From Gammaproteobacteria bacterium (lineage in GTDB: Bacteria; Pseudomonadota; Gammaproteobacteria; Steroidobacterales; Woeseiaceae): DNA of 39,811 nucleotides. Within the stretch, counting starts at the first letter, position 1. Every line of letters begins with the position of its first letter. Where the stretch lies: assembly GCA_029863305.1 (NCBI GenBank), contig JAOTVR010000026.1:1-39811 (forward strand), given 5' to 3'. Below, in pieces: positions 25,956 to 34,446 of the stretch. Below the pieces are notes generated by a model. The model searched no databases. It saw nothing but the letters and a program-made list of their open reading frames with translations, and was not told the DNA's origin. Both the position numbers and the translations under genes were made by a program.

Positions 25956-28204
25956 TCGTCGCCCACACCCACCAGACGATCAACGGCGCGCCAGCCCCTT
26001 GGCAACAGGCCGCCGCGTAAGGCGCGCTCGCCGTAGTATGGGTCCGAGTCGGCCCACCTGATCGTCATCATGCGCGAGCCGCTGTATACCTGCAGATTGC
26101 CCTCTTCGGGCACGACGGCTACAGCAATCAGCTTTTCCTCGCCACTCTGGTACTTCTTGCCGGGGATATTCAACAATTTATTGCCCTTACCCTTGGCCAA
26201 TTCGGGCAACTCGTCCATTTCGAACATCAGTAGCCGGCCGATCGAACTCACTGCTGCAATCAGACACTCGGTATCGGCTGGCACCGGCGCCGGCACCACG
26301 GCCTTGCCGCCAGGCGGCACGCGGAGAATAGCCTTGCCTGCCTTATTGCGTGTAATAAGATCTTCGAGCTTCGCGATAAAGCCGTAGCCAGCGTCGCTGG
26401 CGAGCAAATATTTCTGCTCATGATCGCCAATCATCGCGCCACAGAATTCAGCGCCATCGGGTGGCTTGAAACGGCTGGATAAGGGTTCACCCTGACCGCG
26501 GGCAGACGGCAACGTTCCGGCGATGACGCTGTACACCCGCCCGGTGCTGTCAATAAACATCGCCAATTGATTGCTGCGGCCTTTGGCGGCCGCCAGGTAG
26601 CCGTCACCCGACTTGTACGACAACGCGAGCGCATCGACCTCGTGGCCTTTGGCCGCGCGCGCAAAGCCACGTTGCGACAACACGACCGTCACAGGCTCAC
26701 TCGCGACCAGCTGTGTTTCGTCCAACGCCTGCGCCGCTTCCCGCTCGACGATGGTGGTTCGGCGATCGTCGCCATACGCTTCGGTATCTTCGAGAATTTC
26801 CTGCTTGATCAATGTCTTCAGGCGCGCCGCACTTTTGAGCGTTTTTTCGAGCACCTCGCGCTCTTTATTGAGTTCGTCCTGCTCGCCCTTGATCTTCATT
26901 TCCTCGAGTTTCGCGAGATTGCGCAGCCTGAGGTTGAGAATGGCTTCTGCCTGAATGTCCGAAAGCCTGAATTTCTTCATGAGCACGGGCTTTGGCTCAT
27001 CTTCCCTGCGGATGATCGCAATGACCTCATCGATATTGAGATACGCAATGAGCAGACCGTCGAGAATATGCAAACGATCGGTAACGATCTGCAAGCGGTG
27101 TTGCAGTCGACGCTTGACCGTATCCTTGCGAAACTTTATCCACTCGGCAAGCAATTCGACCAGATTGAATGCCTGCGGCCGGCCGTCGAGTCCGATGATG
27201 TTCATGTTGACCCGGCAGGTACGCTCCAGCGACGTTGTCGAAAACAGGTGCGACATCAGCTCATCCTTGTCGACCCGATTGGACCGGGGCGAAATGACAA
27301 GGCGCGTCGGATCTTCGTGATCGGATTCGTCGCGCAAGTCCTCAACCTGCGGCAACTTCTTGGCACGCATCTGCGCAGCAATCTGCTCGAGCACCTTGCC
27401 ACCCGAGATCTGGTGCGGCAGCGACGTGATAACGATGTCACCATTCTCGACTTTGTAGCCGGCCCGCAATCGTAAGGTTCCGCTGCCGGTCGCATAGATT
27501 TGCCGGATGTCCTCGCGCGGCGACACGAGTTCCCCACCGGTGGGGTAGTCCGGCCCTTTGATGTGCTTCATCAAAGCCGCAACCGTCGCCTTCGGGTTGT
27601 CGATCAGATGAACGAGCGCACTCGCAACTTCTCGCAGATTATGCGGCGGCACATCGGTCGAAAGACCCACCGCGATTCCGGTCGTACCGTTTAATAGCAA
27701 GTTGGGAAGCCGCGCCGGCAGGACCACCGGCTCGTCCATCGTGCCATCGAAATTAGGCACCCAGTCGACGGTACCGTGCGCAAGCTCCTGCAGCAGGCTT
27801 TTCGCGTACGGTTTCAGGCGCGACTCGGTATATCGCATTGCTGCAAAAGACTTGGGGTCGTCTGTCGAACCCCAGTTGCCCTGTCCATCTATGATCGGAT
27901 AGCGGTACGAGAAATCCTGTGCCATCAGGACCATGGCTTCGTAACAGGCAGAGTCACCGTGTGGATGGAATTTGCCAATTACATCCCCAACCGTGCGCGC
28001 TGATTTCTTCGGCTTCTGCCCGGCGGACAGGCCCAGCTCACTCATGGCATAGATGATGCGGCGCTGCACCGGCTTGAGGCCGTCGCCAATCTGCGGCAAT
28101 GCGCGATCGAGAATCACGTACATCGAGTAGTCGAGATAGGCCTTCTCGGTGTACTCCCGGAGCGGCTGTTGCTCGACGCCTTCGAGATTCAGACTGTTTT
28201 GCAT
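25952..28204 (-). CDS. parC: DNA topoisomerase IV subunit A
   Basis: The 750-residue protein has the breakage-reunion domain with catalytic Tyr125 in [10 protein letters not shown] and the quinolone-determining stretch [12 protein letters not shown] with Ser85 and Glu89 in wild-type state, then the C-terminal beta-pinwheel. Length and the start [29 protein letters not shown] identify ParC rather than GyrA. With ParE it decatenates daughter chromosomes. It follows parE by 3 bp, one operon. Confidence 0.97.
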   Translation of the reverse strand: MQNSLNLEGVEQQPLREYTEKAYLDYSMYVILDRALPQIGDGLKPVQRRIIYAMSELGLSAGQKPKKSARTVGDVIGKFHPHGDSACYEAMVLMAQDFSYRYPIIDGQGNWGSTDDPKSFAAMRYTESRLKPYAKSLLQELAHGTVDWVPNFDGTMDEPVVLPARLPNLLLNGTTGIAVGLSTDVPPHNLREVASALVHLIDNPKATVAALMKHIKGPDYPTGGELVSPREDIRQIYATGSGTLRLRAGYKVENGDIVITSLPHQISGGKVLEQIAAQMRAKKLPQVEDLRDESDHEDPTRLVISPRSNRVDKDELMSHLFSTTSLERTCRVNMNIIGLDGRPQAFNLVELLAEWIKFRKDTVKRRLQHRLQIVTDRLHILDGLLIAYLNIDEVIAIIRREDEPKPVLMKKFRLSDIQAEAILNLRLRNLAKLEEMKIKGEQDELNKEREVLEKTLKSAARLKTLIKQEILEDTEAYGDDRRTTIVEREAAQALDETQLVASEPVTVVLSQRGFARAAKGHEVDALALSYKSGDGYLAAAKGRSNQLAMFIDSTGRVYSVIAGTLPSARGQGEPLSSRFKPPDGAEFCGAMIGDHEQKYLLASDAGYGFIAKLEDLITRNKAGKAILRVPPGGKAVVPAPVPADTECLIAAVSSIGRLLMFEMDELPELAKGKGNKLLNIPGKKYQSGEEKLIAVAVVPEEGNLQVYSGSRMMTIRWADSDPYYGERALRGGLLPRGWRAVDRLVGVGDD

Positions 28205-28207
28205 TCC

Positions 28208-30094
28208 TTATACCTCGGCAAGGTTGCCCTTGGTCTCGAGCCACTTGCGACGGTCTTTCGCACGTTTTTTCGCGAGCAGCATGTCCATGGTCTGATCGGT
28301 CTTGTCTTTGCCACTGACGGTAAGTTGCACAAGCCGCCGCGTATCCCGATTCATCGTCGTCTCTCTGAGTTGCGCCGGATTCATTTCGCCCAGACCTTTG
28401 AAACGCGTCACCGTCACCTTGCCACGCATTTTTTCGGCTTCGATTCGATCGAGAATGCCTTTCTGCTCGCTGTCATCGAGCGCGTAGAAGACTTCCTTGC
28501 CGACGTCGATGCGATACAGCGGCGGCATGGCGACGTAAACGTGACCTGCCAGCACCAGCTCGCGGAAGTGTCGCAAGAACAGTGCACAAAGCAGTGTGGC
28601 GATGTGCAAGCCATCCGAATCGGCATCGGCGAGGATACAGATTTTGTGATAACGAAGATCGCGGAGGTCACTGTCGCCCGGATCGATTCCCAGGGCGATA
28701 CTGATATCGTGCACTTCCTGCGAGGCGAGAATCTCGCTCGAGTCGACTTCCCAGGTGTTCAGGATCTTGCCTCTGAGCGGCATGATCGCCTGCGTGTTGC
28801 GGTCGCGGGCCTGCTTGGCCGAACCACCTGCCGAATCGCCCTCTACCAGAAACAATTCGCAAAGCTCCGGTTCCTGCGAGGTGCAGTCCGCGAGTTTGCC
28901 CGGTAGCGCGGGTCCCGAGACGATCTTTTTGCGCACGACCTTCTTGGCTGCCTTGAGCCGTTTCTGTGCCTTGCTGATCGCAAGTTGTGCGATTTGATCG
29001 CCGGTTTCCGGATGCTGATTGAGCCACAGCGAAAAACTGTCCTTGATGACGCCCGTCACAAACGCTGCCGACTCGCGCGACGACAAGCGTTCCTTCGTCT
29101 GTCCGGAAAATTGCGGGTCTTCGAGTTTGACGCTCAAAATAAAGCTCAGGCCATCCCAAACATCCTCGGGTGCAACAGACACGCCGCGTGGCAGCAGACT
29201 GCGAAAATCTGCGAACTCGCGCAACGCGTTCGTCAGGCCGGTGCGCAGTCCATTGACATGCGTACCCCCCTGCGCCGTCGGGATCAGATTAACGTAGCTT
29301 TCTGTGACATTCTGACCTCCGTCCGTGGTCCAGGTCAGCGCCCAGTCGACTGCTTCGGTGTTGCCCGACAGGCTTCCCGAAAACGGGTCGGCCGGCAGCA
29401 GCTCGCCTCCGCCGATAGCCTCGATGAGGTATTCCTCGAGGCCGCCCGAATAGCACCACTCGATTTTTTCCCCGGGCTTCTCGACCTTGAGACGAACCGT
29501 CAGACCCGGGCAGAGTACAGCTTTCGCGCGCAGCGCGTGTTTCAGTCGCGACACCGAGATCTTCGGCGAATCGAAATACTGCGGGTCCGGCCAGAAACGG
29601 ATCGTCGTGCCCGTGTTGGCCTTGCCGACGGTGCCGACCTCTTCGAGTTTGCCGCGCTTCTTGCCGCCGGCGAAACTCATGTTGTATTCCTTGCCACCGC
29701 GTCGGATCCAGACCTCGAGGTTCCTGGACAGCGCGTTGACTACGGATACGCCGACGCCGTGCAGGCCGCCCGAATACTGGTAGTTCTTGTGATTGAATTT
29801 GCCGCCTGCGTGCAGCCGCGTCAGGATCAGCTCGACACCGGGAATCTTTTCTTTCGGGTGTTTGTCAACCGGCATACCGCGCCCGTCGTCGACGACTTCG
29901 AGCGAACCGTCCTTGTACACGGTGACTTCGATTTTCTTGCAATGACCTGCAAGCGCTTCGTCCACGCTGTTGTCGACGACTTCGTGAGCCAGGTGGTTCG
30001 GCCGGGTCGTATCGGTATACATACCGGGCCGGCGCCGTACAGGCTCCAGCCCGCTCAGGACTTCGATGTCCGCCGCGTCGTATCGTTTTGCCAT
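28208..30094 (-). CDS. parE: DNA topoisomerase IV subunit B
   Basis: The 628-residue protein has the GHKL ATPase (VVDNSVDEALAGH, DDGRGMPVD, GGLHGVGVSVVNALS), the transducer region and the TOPRIM metal sites LVEGDSAGGSAKQARDR and DADSDG. The size matches ParE, not the longer GyrB. AGGA stands before the ATG. A -10 like TAGAAT (30135-30140) lies 40 bp upstream, just past the terminator of the DUF3501 operon. Confidence 0.97.
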   Translation of the reverse strand: MAKRYDAADIEVLSGLEPVRRRPGMYTDTTRPNHLAHEVVDNSVDEALAGHCKKIEVTVYKDGSLEVVDDGRGMPVDKHPKEKIPGVELILTRLHAGGKFNHKNYQYSGGLHGVGVSVVNALSRNLEVWIRRGGKEYNMSFAGGKKRGKLEEVGTVGKANTGTTIRFWPDPQYFDSPKISVSRLKHALRAKAVLCPGLTVRLKVEKPGEKIEWCYSGGLEEYLIEAIGGGELLPADPFSGSLSGNTEAVDWALTWTTDGGQNVTESYVNLIPTAQGGTHVNGLRTGLTNALREFADFRSLLPRGVSVAPEDVWDGLSFILSVKLEDPQFSGQTKERLSSRESAAFVTGVIKDSFSLWLNQHPETGDQIAQLAISKAQKRLKAAKKVVRKKIVSGPALPGKLADCTSQEPELCELFLVEGDSAGGSAKQARDRNTQAIMPLRGKILNTWEVDSSEILASQEVHDISIALGIDPGDSDLRDLRYHKICILADADSDGLHIATLLCALFLRHFRELVLAGHVYVAMPPLYRIDVGKEVFYALDDSEQKGILDRIEAEKMRGKVTVTRFKGLGEMNPAQLRETTMNRDTRRLVQLTVSGKDKTDQTMDMLLAKKRAKDRRKWLETKGNLAEV

Positions 30095-30134
30095 CTATCC
30101 TGTGCCAGAGGTTGCCCAAGCGATGCTCGGCAGG

Positions 30135-30140
30135 ATTCTA
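30135..30140 (-). promoter_or_regulatory. possible -10 for parE-parC
   Basis: The minus strand has TAGAAT 40 bp before the parE start, downstream of the terminator at 30170-30215. No convincing -35 is visible. Confidence 0.3.
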
Positions 30141-30169
30141 GCGTGATTGCACCGACAGCGCATCTACTG

Positions 30170-30215
30170 AAAAACGGAGACCTTCTGCTTTTCTTGAAAA
30201 ATGCAGAAGATCCCC
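30170..30215 (-). terminator. intrinsic terminator after DUF3501 gene
   Basis: On the minus strand, just after the DUF3501 stop, a 13-bp stem (GGGGATCTTCTGC pairing with GCAGAAGGTCTCC, two or three G-U pairs) encloses a further TTTTC/GAAAA inner stem and is followed after one base by a run of five T. It separates the redox module from parE-parC. Confidence 0.85.
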
Positions 30216-30219
30216 ATTG

Positions 30220-30810
30220 CTAGTCGAGGTCTCCGAGCAACGAGCGTCGGATATTCTCCGCGACAGGCGAGATTTCGACCCGGTAGTTCTCGTGATCGAT
30301 TCCGGCCGCAAGCGTCGCACCGTCTTTAAGCGCGGCAATCATCTCCGGACTCAGCTCGAAACGCAGGAAATGTACCGCGGATGTCTTGACCTCGTCAGAG
30401 CGTTCGAGATCTTCGTCGGCGATCGCGTAACTCTTCTCGAAATCAGCAACCCGCACGAAGACGCGATTCTCAATGCCGACAAGCTGCCTGAGCATGACCT
30501 GGCGCTCCTCGACTTCGGGAAACTCGACCATGAAGGTGGCCTTCCAGTTGGAGCCGTCGGGTATCAACGGATTGTAGGCCTCGAGTTCTTCGTTGATGCC
30601 AGCAGCCTCGAAAATCCGCTCGATGCGCAACATCTCCTGAATCTGATACTGCATCGTCATGCGATCTTCGAAGTACAACGCGGCGTTGGTGCCGAGCGCA
30701 AGACGCCGGTTGCGTTTGTGCTGGAGAACATCGCCACGAAATTCATCGCGCAGCCCGGCGTACTGCTCGAGGCTATACAGATCATCCCGCGTCAGTTTTT
30801 GCATGCTCAT
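30220..30810 (-). CDS. DUF3501 family protein
   Basis: The 196-residue protein opens with MSMQKLTRDDLYSLEQYAGLRDEFR and continues with ALYFEDRMTMQYQIQEMLRIERIFE, features I associate with DUF3501. It has no signal peptide, no membrane segment and no Cys motif, so it is a soluble cytoplasmic protein. Its biochemical function is not known. The ATG overlaps the TGA of the Fe-S gene (TGATG), implying coupled translation; a GTG one codon earlier is also possible. The recurring neighbours rubrerythrin and Fe-S oxidoreductase point to a role in peroxide or redox stress. That role is inference. Confidence 0.82.
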   Translation of the reverse strand: MSMQKLTRDDLYSLEQYAGLRDEFRGDVLQHKRNRRLALGTNAALYFEDRMTMQYQIQEMLRIERIFEAAGINEELEAYNPLIPDGSNWKATFMVEFPEVEERQVMLRQLVGIENRVFVRVADFEKSYAIADEDLERSDEVKTSAVHFLRFELSPEMIAALKDGATLAAGIDHENYRVEISPVAENIRRSLLGDLD

Positions 30811-32153
30811 CACAATCCGTAAGCGTGTTTAAGAAGCCCCATTGGGTGCTCACCATGATGATCCTCGAGACCCTGCACAATTTGTTCCGCGGCCATCGGG
30901 CAGTCGCTGACGAAATGGTCGGCTGCAGCTTTCTTTACTTTGTTGACGACCGGGCGTGCGATCTTTTTCGAAATGTCGTGAAAGTCCTTCTTCACGGCAT
31001 AGGTACCGTCATGACCCGAACAACGCTCGATGGCTTCCACCTCTGTATCCGGGACAAGCTGCAGAATGTCCCGGGTTTTCAAGCCGATGTTCTGCACGCG
31101 CAAATGGCAAGGCACCTGGTACGACACTTTGCCCAGTGAATTCCTGAAATTAGTATCCAGCTTGCCATCCTTGTGCCGCAGCATCAGGTATTCAAACGGG
31201 TCGAACATCGCAGCACGGACCTTCATGACGTCGGGGTCGTTCGGGAACATCAGCGGCAATTCCTGCTTGAACATCAGTGTGCAGGAGGGGATCGGCGTCA
31301 CGATATCCCAGCCTTTGTCGACCCAGGCTGCGAGCACCGGAATGTTGACTTCCTTCGCCTTCGCAACCGCATCAAGATCACCAAGTTCGAGCTTCGGCAT
31401 GCCACAGCAGCGTTCTTTCTCGGCCAGCGCCACGGGAATGCCATTGTGTTCGAAGACGGTGACGATATCCTCATCGATCACCGGATGATTGCGGTTGCCG
31501 TAGCACGTCGTGTACAGCACGACTTTGCCTTTCGTACTGTCGGTCGAAACCGCCGCTTCACCGCTCGCGCCTCGATGTGACTTCAGACGTTTGCGTGCCG
31601 ACTTCGAGTGGTATTCGGGCACAGGTGCATCGCGATGCACACCCAGTGTCTTCTCGAGAAGAACGCGCCCGGCCTTGCTGCGATTAGTGGCATTGACCGC
31701 CTGCGTAATAACCGGAATACCGGCCAGTCTGCCGACTTTGTCGGTCGCACTGAGTATGCGATCTCGCCATGGCGCGCCCTGCTTTTTGAAACGTGCGGCT
31801 TTGGCACGCAGCATCAAATGCGGGAAGTCGACGTTCCACTCGTGTGGCGGCACGTACGGACACTTCGTCATGTAGCACATGTCACACAAATAACAATGGT
31901 CGACGACGTCCCAGTAGACCGACTTCGGGACCGTGTCGAGCTCCATGCTCTCCGACTCGTCAACTGCATCGAACAGCGTCGGAAACGAGTTACAGAGATT
32001 GAAACAGCGACGGCAGCCATGACAGATATCGAAAACACGCTCGAGCTCCCCGAAAAGCGCCTTCTCGTCATAGAACTCGTCAGCTTGCCAATCGAGCGGG
32101 TGGCGCGTCGGAGCCTCGAGACTGCCCTCGCGCCGATCTGATGGTGGCACCAT
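30810..32153 (-). CDS. heterodisulfide reductase / GlpC-like Fe-S oxidoreductase
   Basis: The 447-residue protein has two [4Fe-4S] motifs: Cys44/47/50/54 (CHGCRRCFNLC) and Cys87/90/93/98 (CYLCDMCYMTKCP, with an unusual four-residue last gap). The C-terminal half has two CCG-type domains, the first intact (ERCCGMPKLELGD), the second altered to CSGHDG. The N terminus REGSLEAPTRHPLDW is typical of this family. It resembles GlpC and HdrB/D subunits that pass electrons between clusters; the partner is unknown. No FAD or membrane subunit is adjacent. ATG lies only 3 bp after the U-tract of the upstream terminator and has no Shine-Dalgarno sequence. Confidence 0.85.
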   Translation of the reverse strand: MVPPSDRREGSLEAPTRHPLDWQADEFYDEKALFGELERVFDICHGCRRCFNLCNSFPTLFDAVDESESMELDTVPKSVYWDVVDHCYLCDMCYMTKCPYVPPHEWNVDFPHLMLRAKAARFKKQGAPWRDRILSATDKVGRLAGIPVITQAVNATNRSKAGRVLLEKTLGVHRDAPVPEYHSKSARKRLKSHRGASGEAAVSTDSTKGKVVLYTTCYGNRNHPVIDEDIVTVFEHNGIPVALAEKERCCGMPKLELGDLDAVAKAKEVNIPVLAAWVDKGWDIVTPIPSCTLMFKQELPLMFPNDPDVMKVRAAMFDPFEYLMLRHKDGKLDTNFRNSLGKVSYQVPCHLRVQNIGLKTRDILQLVPDTEVEAIERCSGHDGTYAVKKDFHDISKKIARPVVNKVKKAAADHFVSDCPMAAEQIVQGLEDHHGEHPMGLLKHAYGL

Positions 32154-32156
32154 TCG

Positions 32157-32184
32157 AAAAAAGCCAGGCCTTGCGGCCCGGCTT
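32157..32184 (-). terminator. intrinsic terminator between rubrerythrin and Fe-S oxidoreductase
   Basis: On the minus strand a 10-bp stem (AAGCCGGGCC pairing with GGCCTGGCTT, one G-U), loop GCAA (a stable GNRA tetraloop), is followed by six T. It begins 6 bp after the rubrerythrin stop and ends 3 bp before the next ATG. Read-through or a second promoter is needed to express the next genes. Confidence 0.9.
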
Positions 32185-32190
32185 CCTCAT

Positions 32191-32610
32191 CTAGTCGTCG
32201 AGTGAGTCCAGTGCTTTCTGAAAACGATTGGCATGTGACCGCTCAGCTTTTGCCAGCGTCTCGAACCAATCGGCGATTTCATCGAATTCTTCGTCGCGCG
32301 CGGTTTTCGCCATGCCCGGATACATATCAGTGTACTCGTGCGTTTCGCCTGCAATCGCGGCAGCGAGATTATCTGACGTTGATCCGATCGGCAGCCCCGT
32401 GGCCGGGTCGCCGGTTTCCTCGAGATACTCGAGATGACCGTGCGCATGTCCCGTCTCGCCTTCGGCCGTGGAGCGGAACACGGCGGCAACGTCGTTATAG
32501 CCTTCGACATCAGCCTTCGCGGCGAAATACAGGTAGCGTCGATTGGCTTGCGACTCACCGGCAAATGCATCTTTGAGGTTTTGTTCTGTTTTGCTGTCTT
32601 TCAGTGACAT
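32191..32610 (-). CDS. rubrerythrin-family diiron protein without rubredoxin domain
   Basis: The 139-residue protein is a ferritin-like four-helix bundle with metal ligands Glu19 (GESQANRRY), E52-x2-H55 (GETGH), Glu89 (GETHEY) and E123-x2-H126 (ERSH). The C-terminal CxxC rubredoxin domain of classical rubrerythrins is missing, so an outside electron donor is needed for peroxide reduction. I chose the ATG at 32610: AGAGGA lies 7 bp before it, while the in-frame ATG 15 bp upstream overlaps that site. A near-consensus promoter lies at 32667-32695. It heads a three-gene group with an Fe-S oxidoreductase and DUF3501. Confidence 0.9.
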   Translation of the reverse strand: MSLKDSKTEQNLKDAFAGESQANRRYLYFAAKADVEGYNDVAAVFRSTAEGETGHAHGHLEYLEETGDPATGLPIGSTSDNLAAAIAGETHEYTDMYPGMAKTARDEEFDEIADWFETLAKAERSHANRFQKALDSLDD

Positions 32611-32642
32611 TTCAGGTCCTCTCATTTGAGAATTATTGTCGT

Positions 32643-32657
32643 TTAGACTGAGTCTAA
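32643..32657. promoter_or_regulatory. 15-bp palindromic operator candidate (TTAGACT-G-AGTCTAA)
   Basis: Two perfect 7-bp arms flank one central base. It sits just at and after the predicted transcription start of the rubrerythrin promoter, where a bound repressor would block initiation. It does not match operators I know well (Fur, OxyR, Fnr, NsrR). The bound factor is unknown. Confidence 0.55.
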
Positions 32658-32666
32658 CGGAGCAAT

Positions 32667-32695
32667 ACTTTATGCTCGCATACTAATGTTGTCAA
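32667..32695 (-). promoter_or_regulatory. strong sigma-70 promoter of the rubrerythrin gene
   Basis: On the minus strand there is -35 TTGACA (32690-32695, perfect), a 17 bp spacer, and -10 TAAAGT (32667-32672). The start would be near 32660, giving a leader of about 50 nt that contains the 15-bp palindrome and a TCTCA/TGAGA repeat next to the ribosome-binding site. Confidence 0.8.
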
Positions 32696-32719
32696 TTCGT
32701 TCAAACCGAAGGCCGAGCA

Positions 32720-32748
32720 TTGACGCTGCATGTAACGCGCTGTAGCGT
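32720..32748 (+). promoter_or_regulatory. candidate promoter for xseB
   Basis: There is -35 TTGACG (32720-32725), a 17 bp spacer and a weak -10 TAGCGT (32743-32748). The leader to the ATG at 32777 would be about 22 nt. It diverges from the rubrerythrin promoter 25 bp away. Confidence 0.45.
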
Positions 32749-32776
32749 AACGCCGCAGGCTGCAACGGATTCCGTC

Positions 32777-33016
32777 ATGAGCACCAATAAAGCGATCAAC
32801 CTCGAGAAATCCCTGTCCAGGCTCGAAGAACTTGTCGAGGAACTCGAATCCGGCGACTTGCCGCTGGACAAGGCAATGAAGAAATTCGAAGAAGGCATCA
32901 GGCTGACGCGCGGCTGTCAGGCGGCTCTCAAGGAAGCCGAGCAAAAAGTCGACATTCTGCTGCAGAGCGCCGGTGGCGAGGAACTCGCAGAATTCGAGAT
33001 CGAAGACGGCGAATAG
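32777..33016 (+). CDS. xseB: exodeoxyribonuclease VII small subunit
   Basis: The 79-residue protein starts MSTNKAINLEKSLSRLEELVEELESGDLPLDKAMKKFEEG, the XseB pattern, followed by LTRGCQAALKEAEQKVDILL. It binds XseA to form the ssDNA exonuclease. I placed the start at the ATG directly before the conserved region; an upstream frame of 19 codons is not conserved in the family. In most gammaproteobacteria xseB is followed by ispA and dxs; here a converging amidohydrolase follows after 9 bp, so xseB is a single-gene unit. Confidence 0.94.
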   Translation: MSTNKAINLEKSLSRLEELVEELESGDLPLDKAMKKFEEGIRLTRGCQAALKEAEQKVDILLQSAGGEELAEFEIEDGE

Positions 33017-33025
33017 TACAGCGGC

Positions 33026-34345
33026 TCAGTCGCCCATCAATTCGAGCAGCGCGACGACCGTCGACTCCACACCGGCACGCACGGATGGCTCCGGTGCGAT
33101 CTTGAACAACGGCGAATGATGGCTCGGCACCGGCGCTCCGCCGGCCGCCTCGCGATCAAAATCCTCCTGTGGTGTCCCGCCAACCGCCCAATACACAGTT
33201 TCAATGTACGGATCGACGGTGAAGTAAGGAAAATCCTCACCGCCCATGCCTTTGCTGGGATTGTCGACGATTCTGTCCTCACCGAGGTCAGCCGCCCAGG
33301 CAAGCTTGAGCCGCCTCGCCAGCTGCGGCGTGTTTGTCGTTGGCGGTACCGACTCATCCTGGATGATCACCTCGGGCAGCTTGTCTTCGGGAAGACCGGC
33401 AACGCGCCCCATGTTCTCGGCGATGCGCACGATGCCTTCGAGCAACAACTGACGCGTTTCCTCGCTGGTATTGCGGACCGTTAGCTGCAAATGTGCGCCG
33501 TCCGAGATGATGTTGTGTTTTGTACCAGCGTGAAAGGACCCGACAGTCACCACACCCGGGTCCCGCGGCGGCAACTCGCGCGCGACCAGAGTCTGTAACG
33601 CGAGGACAATCTGGCTGCCCAGTACGATCGGGTCCTTGCCGCGATGTGGATGCGCGCCGTGTGCACCAACGCCATGAATGATGATGTCGACCGTATCGAC
33701 GCCCGCGTAAGGACTGCCCTCGGACACATTGATTGTGCCGGCAACGTCGCCGGCCGAGACATGAAATCCCAGTGCGTAATCAGGCTGCCCGAAGCGCTCC
33801 CAAATTCGGTCTTTGCGCATTGCTTTGGCGCCCAGGCCACGCTCCTCGGCAGGCTGCACGACAAGCATCAACGTGCCGTGCCACGCGTCTTTGCGGGCCG
33901 CCATCTGACGCGCGCTGCCGACGAGGCTTGTGATGTGCACGTCATGCCCGCAGGCATGCATTGTCGGCACGACGGCTCCGCTTATCGGGTCTCGCTGCTG
34001 CGCCTTCGAAGCATTTGGCAAACCCGACTTCTCCTCAACGGGCAAACCATCCATATCCGCACGCATCATGACCAGCGGGCCGACGCCATTTTCGAGGATT
34101 GCGACCAACCCGGTGCCGCCGACCTGCTCCGTCACTTCGAAGCCGGCGCCGCGAAGTTCGTTCGCCATCCGTTCTGCCGTCCGAAATTCAACCAGTGACA
34201 GCTCTGGATTGCGATGAAAGTGGTCCCAGAGATTTTCCAGATACGCGTCGTAGTCCTGCTTGATGTCGTCAGCAAGCTCGTTGGAAAAAACGGGCGAGAC
34301 AAGAACCAGGGACGCACTGGCGAGCGCTGCAAGACAATACTTCAT
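33026..34345 (-). CDS. exported M20 family amidohydrolase
   Basis: The 439-residue protein has a signal peptide (MKYCLAALASASLVLVSPVFS). The M20D metal sites are visible: RADMDGLPV, HACGHDVH (Cys132, His134), PAEERGLGA (Glu167, Glu168), and GVGAHGAHPHRGKDP in the dimer lid domain. Relatives cleave N-acyl amino acids such as hippurate or IAA conjugates. The substrate here is unknown. The extracytoplasmic location is less usual for this subfamily. Start at 34345 puts the signal peptide first, with GGGGG upstream; a start 27 bp earlier is unlikely. It lies about 100 bp behind the kinase gene, with a hairpin between. Confidence 0.88.
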   Translation of the reverse strand: MKYCLAALASASLVLVSPVFSNELADDIKQDYDAYLENLWDHFHRNPELSLVEFRTAERMANELRGAGFEVTEQVGGTGLVAILENGVGPLVMMRADMDGLPVEEKSGLPNASKAQQRDPISGAVVPTMHACGHDVHITSLVGSARQMAARKDAWHGTLMLVVQPAEERGLGAKAMRKDRIWERFGQPDYALGFHVSAGDVAGTINVSEGSPYAGVDTVDIIIHGVGAHGAHPHRGKDPIVLGSQIVLALQTLVARELPPRDPGVVTVGSFHAGTKHNIISDGAHLQLTVRNTSEETRQLLLEGIVRIAENMGRVAGLPEDKLPEVIIQDESVPPTTNTPQLARRLKLAWAADLGEDRIVDNPSKGMGGEDFPYFTVDPYIETVYWAVGGTPQEDFDREAAGGAPVPSHHSPLFKIAPEPSVRAGVESTVVALLELMGD

Positions 34346-34406
34346 GGGTGGCCCCCGAGTAGCGGAATTCAAGAGGCCTAGTCTAGCGGAAATGCAATCA
34401 TGACAG

Positions 34407-34434
34407 GCACCCTGACTCCGCGGAGCCAGGGTGC
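34407..34434 (-). terminator. GC-rich hairpin after the cNMP-binding kinase gene
   Basis: The minus strand GCACCCTGGCTCC...GGAGTCAGGGTGC forms a near-perfect stem of 11 or more pairs with one G-U. No U-tract follows, so it could slow polymerase or protect the 3' end of the rib-nusB-thiL-pgpA-kinase message rather than terminate it fully. Confidence 0.45.
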
Positions 34435-34446
34435 GTATCCACGTTA

